A stretch of 8,510 nucleotides of DNA. Source: CAYRFE01 sp964539615. GTDB lineage: Bacteria > Macinerneyibacteriota > Macinerneyibacteria > Macinerneyibacteriales > CAYRFE01. Position 1 is the first letter of the stretch. Every line of letters starts with the position of its first letter. A program made the position numbers and the translations under genes. Location: contig CAZIJP010000117.1 in assembly GCA_964539615.1 (NCBI GenBank), forward strand, positions 1 through 8,510. Direction: 5' to 3'. The notes beneath the pieces are model-generated. The model made no database searches. It worked only from the letters and a program-made list of their open reading frames with translations, and was not told where the DNA came from. This document shows, one piece after another, positions 6,774 to 8,510 of this stretch.

Positions 6774-7742
6774 TTGGTCGGCATAATTCTTGCAGCAGGT
6801 AAAGGCACTCGGATGAAATCCGATCTGCCGAAAGTATTGTTTCCGGTTTGCGGTATATCTATGCTTATGCGCGTTGTGGATATACTCCGCGTTTCGGGAA
6901 TAACCGATATCGCCGTTATTTACGGTTACAGAGGCGAATTGGTGCAGGAAGAATTGTCTAAAACAAACAATATTCATATGTTTGAACAAAAAGAGCAACT
7001 CGGTACCGGTCATGCGCTCATGCAGGTCGACCTCGATCGTTTTAACGATGAACCTGTGATCATCATTCCCGGCGATGAGCCGCTTTTCGATCCGGAAACA
7101 ATTAAAGCATTTATTAACGACACAATGAACAATAATTATGACGCATCTATCCTGACGGCCGTGTTTGACGACCCGACCGGTTACGGGCGTATCATTCGTA
7201 ATGCAAAAGGCACGGTAGAACGGATCGTGGAGCATAAAGATGCAAGTGAATCTGAACGTGCCGTAAAAGAAGTGAATACGGGTGTGTATTGCATCAAACG
7301 TACACTTCTTGCCAAGTATCTTCCGAAGTTATCAAATAACAACAGTCAAAAAGAGTTCTATCTGACCGATGTATTTGGTCTTTTACATAACGACGGTCTT
7401 CAGACCGGCGCCTTTACCGCTCAAGACCCGATGGAAAGCATGGGGGTCAATTCACGCTATCAGCTGATGCAGGCTAACGCTTACTACAAAGGCCGGATGC
7501 TGAAAAGACTCATGGACAACGGTGTTACGATCAATAACCCCGAAACGGTGGTTATTGAAGGCGATGTGGAGTCCGAGAACGACGTGGTCATTCAATCGCC
7601 GGCGGTCTTTAAAGGAAAAGTAGTTTTGAAAAAAGGCTCGGTAGTCGGACCGTACGTGTATCTGGAAAATGTTACCGTGGATGGGGAAAAAATCAGTTTT
7701 GCCGCGGTCACTGCCGCAGCAAGGCGCGGAATATCAATATAA
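6774..7742 (+). CDS. glmU: UDP-N-acetylglucosamine pyrophosphorylase, short form without acetyltransferase
   Basis: The enzyme makes UDP-GlcNAc from GlcNAc-1-phosphate and UTP, supplying peptidoglycan and outer-membrane glycolipid synthesis. The nucleotidyltransferase domain is complete: LAAGKGTRM at 6-14 with Lys20 (DLPKVLF), QLGTGHA at 75-81, PGDEPL at 99-104 with metal-binding Asp101, TGYGRI at 135-140, VEHKDA at 152-157, NTGVY at 168-172, EFYLTDV at 194-200 and GVNSRYQL at 224-231. A left-handed helix begins near residue 250 (VTINNPETVVIEGDV) but stops at 322. Bacterial GlmU is usually about 450-460 residues; the C-terminal half with the acetyl-CoA and catalytic residues (E. coli Arg333, Lys351, His363, Tyr366) is absent. 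The stop runs directly into the rplY ribosome site and the other frames show no hexapeptide continuation, so this is a short protein rather than a frameshift. TTG is the start. Glucosamine-1-phosphate acetylation must be done elsewhere, if at all. An alternative is a related sugar nucleotidyltransferase with another sugar specificity. Confidence 0.93.
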   Translation: MVGIILAAGKGTRMKSDLPKVLFPVCGISMLMRVVDILRVSGITDIAVIYGYRGELVQEELSKTNNIHMFEQKEQLGTGHALMQVDLDRFNDEPVIIIPGDEPLFDPETIKAFINDTMNNNYDASILTAVFDDPTGYGRIIRNAKGTVERIVEHKDASESERAVKEVNTGVYCIKRTLLAKYLPKLSNNNSQKEFYLTDVFGLLHNDGLQTGAFTAQDPMESMGVNSRYQLMQANAYYKGRMLKRLMDNGVTINNPETVVIEGDVESENDVVIQSPAVFKGKVVLKKGSVVGPYVYLENVTVDGEKISFAAVTAAARRGISI

Positions 7743-7747
7743 GGAGG
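7740..7747 (+). promoter_or_regulatory. Overlapping glmU stop and rplY ribosome binding site
   Basis: TAAGGAGG combines the glmU TAA (7740-7742) with a near-perfect Shine-Dalgarno (7741-7747), eight bases before ATG 7756. Ribosomes ending glmU are positioned to restart on rplY. It also sets the rplY start at MKKFEL, not at the in-frame ATG at 7669 inside glmU. Confidence 0.8.
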
Positions 7748-7755
7748 ATATCCCA

Positions 7756-8400
7756 ATGAAAAAATTTGAATTAACCGTTAATGAACGCACCGAAACGGGC
7801 AAAGGCCCGAATAGACGCTTACGTGTTGAAGGCAATATTCCTGCTATCGTGTATGGCCTCGGCGAGACACATTCAGTATCGTTAAGCGTTCGTGAGTTTC
7901 AAAAAATGCTCAGCAATCCCGACGGCATCAACGTTCTTATTCAGCTCAAAAGCAAGAAATTGGATAAAATGGCCGTTATCAAAGAGATCCAGCGCGAACC
8001 GGTAAAAGACACTCTTGTCCATGTAGATTTCATGGAGATCGACATGAATAAAGCGATCCGCGTAAAAGTGCCTGTTCATCTGCACGGCACGGCTCCCGGA
8101 ATCAAAGAAGGCGGCGCTGTGGAACAACATCTGTGGGAGATCGAGATCGAAAGCTTGCCGACCACATTACCGTCACACATCGAAGCTGATGTTTCGAAAA
8201 TGCATCTTAATGATTCAGTTTATTTGAAAGATACAGTGATCCCTGAAGGTGTAAAAGTGCTTGATGAGATGGACACGCTTGTTGCCCATGTATCAGTACC
8301 GCGTGCACTTGAAGAAGTTGAAACTGCCGATGTTGTGGAATCTGCAGAACCGGAAGTTATCACTGCTCGCAAGCCTTCTGAGGAAGAAGAAGAAGCCTAA
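7756..8400 (+). CDS. rplY: 50S ribosomal protein L25, long CTC/TL5 type
   Basis: L25 binds 5S rRNA in the large ribosomal subunit. The product from ATG 7756 has 214 residues. The N-terminal L25 domain (about 1-90) shows GKGPNRRLRVEGNIPAIVYG at 16-35, the repeated family pattern around KEIQREPVKD, and HVDFMEID at 89-96. The second beta domain (about 97-180) marks the long TL5/CTC form seen in Thermus and Bacillus, unlike the 94-residue E. coli L25. The tail (about 184-214) is low in complexity and strongly acidic, ending in a run of glutamates. The very strong AAGGAGG site suggests high translation, as expected for a ribosomal protein. In Bacillus the equivalent ctc is a stress-induced gene; no sigma-B-like promoter is visible here. 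pth follows after 15 bases. Confidence 0.97.
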   Translation: MKKFELTVNERTETGKGPNRRLRVEGNIPAIVYGLGETHSVSLSVREFQKMLSNPDGINVLIQLKSKKLDKMAVIKEIQREPVKDTLVHVDFMEIDMNKAIRVKVPVHLHGTAPGIKEGGAVEQHLWEIEIESLPTTLPSHIEADVSKMHLNDSVYLKDTVIPEGVKVLDEMDTLVAHVSVPRALEEVETADVVESAEPEVITARKPSEEEEEA

Positions 8401-8415
8401 CCGGGAGCCGGGCAC

Positions 8416-8510
8416 ATGCTGTATGTCATTGGGCTCGGTAATCCAGGAACACGATATAAAGAAACCCGGCATAATGTCGGGTTTCTCTTTTTAGATTACT
8501 ATCAGGAAGA
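8416..8510 (+). CDS. pth: Peptidyl-tRNA hydrolase, 3' partial
   Basis: The first 31 codons lie in the window. They carry the Pth signatures IGLGNPGTRY (5-14) and ETRHNVGF (16-23), containing Asn9 and the catalytic His19, equivalent to Asn10 and His20 of the E. coli enzyme. Pth releases tRNA from prematurely dropped peptidyl-tRNA in the cytoplasm and is usually essential. GGGAG at 8403-8407 lies eight bases before the ATG. The rplY-pth order is widely conserved. A terminator-shaped hairpin lies within codons 15-24 and is listed separately. The rest of the gene is beyond the window. Confidence 0.96.
   Translation, partial: MLYVIGLGNPGTRYKETRHNVGFLFLDYYQE
8460..8492 (+). terminator. Terminator-like hairpin inside the start of pth
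   Basis: AGAAACCCGGC (8460-8470) pairs with GTCGGGTTTCT (8476-8486) in an 11-base-pair stem with one G-U pair and a five-base loop (ATAAT), followed by CTTTTT (8487-8492). The shape is that of an intrinsic terminator, but it lies inside the codons for the conserved ETRHNVGF motif, which may create it by chance. If functional, it would act as an attenuator that translating ribosomes open, not as a simple operon end. Confidence 0.3.

Noticed and set aside
6584..7235. Two overlapping minus-strand frames across the tRNA and the start of glmU (6584-6808 and 6672-7235).
   Set aside because: Their translations contain WIRTTDAG and WVDSNHRCG, typical of false proteins read antisense through a tRNA gene; they lie opposite well-supported genes.
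7669..7755. An N-terminal extension of L25 from the in-frame ATG at 7669.
   Set aside because: It lies inside glmU, resembles no L25 sequence, and the strong AAGGAGG at 7741-7747 places the start at 7756.
7560..7800. A frameshift hiding the rest of the GlmU acetyltransferase domain.
   Set aside because: No hexapeptide-like repeats appear in the other frames after 7680, and rplY begins 13 bases after the glmU stop.
8261..8494. A 77-codon plus-strand frame across the end of rplY and start of pth.
   Set aside because: Shadow of two clear genes; low-complexity lysine runs come from the out-of-frame acidic tail.
1..8510. CRISPR arrays, insertion sequences, phage genes or other mobile DNA.
   Set aside because: No regularly spaced repeats, transposase or integrase motifs or terminal inverted repeats were seen; genes are tightly packed housekeeping and envelope functions.

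Overview
The window is one compact run of plus-strand genes: eight protein genes, of which the first and last are cut by the window edges, and one tRNA. Gaps are 24 bases or less and three junctions overlap, so it reads as part of one transcription unit. No promoter was recognised, and no stretch longer than 300 bases lacks a gene. The source looks like a diderm bacterium of roughly 40-45% GC (estimated by eye). It has an Omp85-type outer-membrane barrel, an outer-membrane-type lipoprotein and the MEP isoprenoid enzyme IspE, together with SpoVG, which is best known from Firmicutes and spirochaetes. A spirochaete or a poorly cultured FCB-like or candidate-phylum diderm would fit; the sequence alone does not decide.

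Layout. (1) Bases 1-3393: the C-terminal part of a possible CsgG/TolB-N-like envelope protein, coupled by an ATGA overlap to a 933-residue chimera with a signal peptide, an HExxH metallopeptidase-like domain, a TolB/WD40-like propeller and a C-terminal Omp85 barrel. (2) Bases 3406-5494: an exported TPR protein and a small lipoprotein that overlaps its end and resembles LolB in size, signal and position. (3) Bases 5491-6663: ispE and spoVG. (4) Bases 6679-6749: tRNA-Gln(TTG) inside the operon. (5) Bases 6774-8510: a short glmU with only the uridylyltransferase half, rplY of the long CTC type, and the first 31 codons of pth.

The order TPR - LolB-like - ispE - (tRNA-Gln) - rplY - pth recalls the Pseudomonas cluster, while ispE - spoVG - glmU - ctc - pth recalls Bacillus, and spoVG - rplY - pth recalls Borrelia. 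The window looks like a merger of these orders, without the prs gene that usually sits in the first two. In theme it joins outer-membrane assembly to isoprenoid and UDP-GlcNAc precursor supply and to translation. The points most worth a second look are the peptidase-propeller-Omp85 chimera with no visible POTRA domain, the GlmU without its acetyltransferase half, and a terminator-shaped hairpin inside the start of pth.
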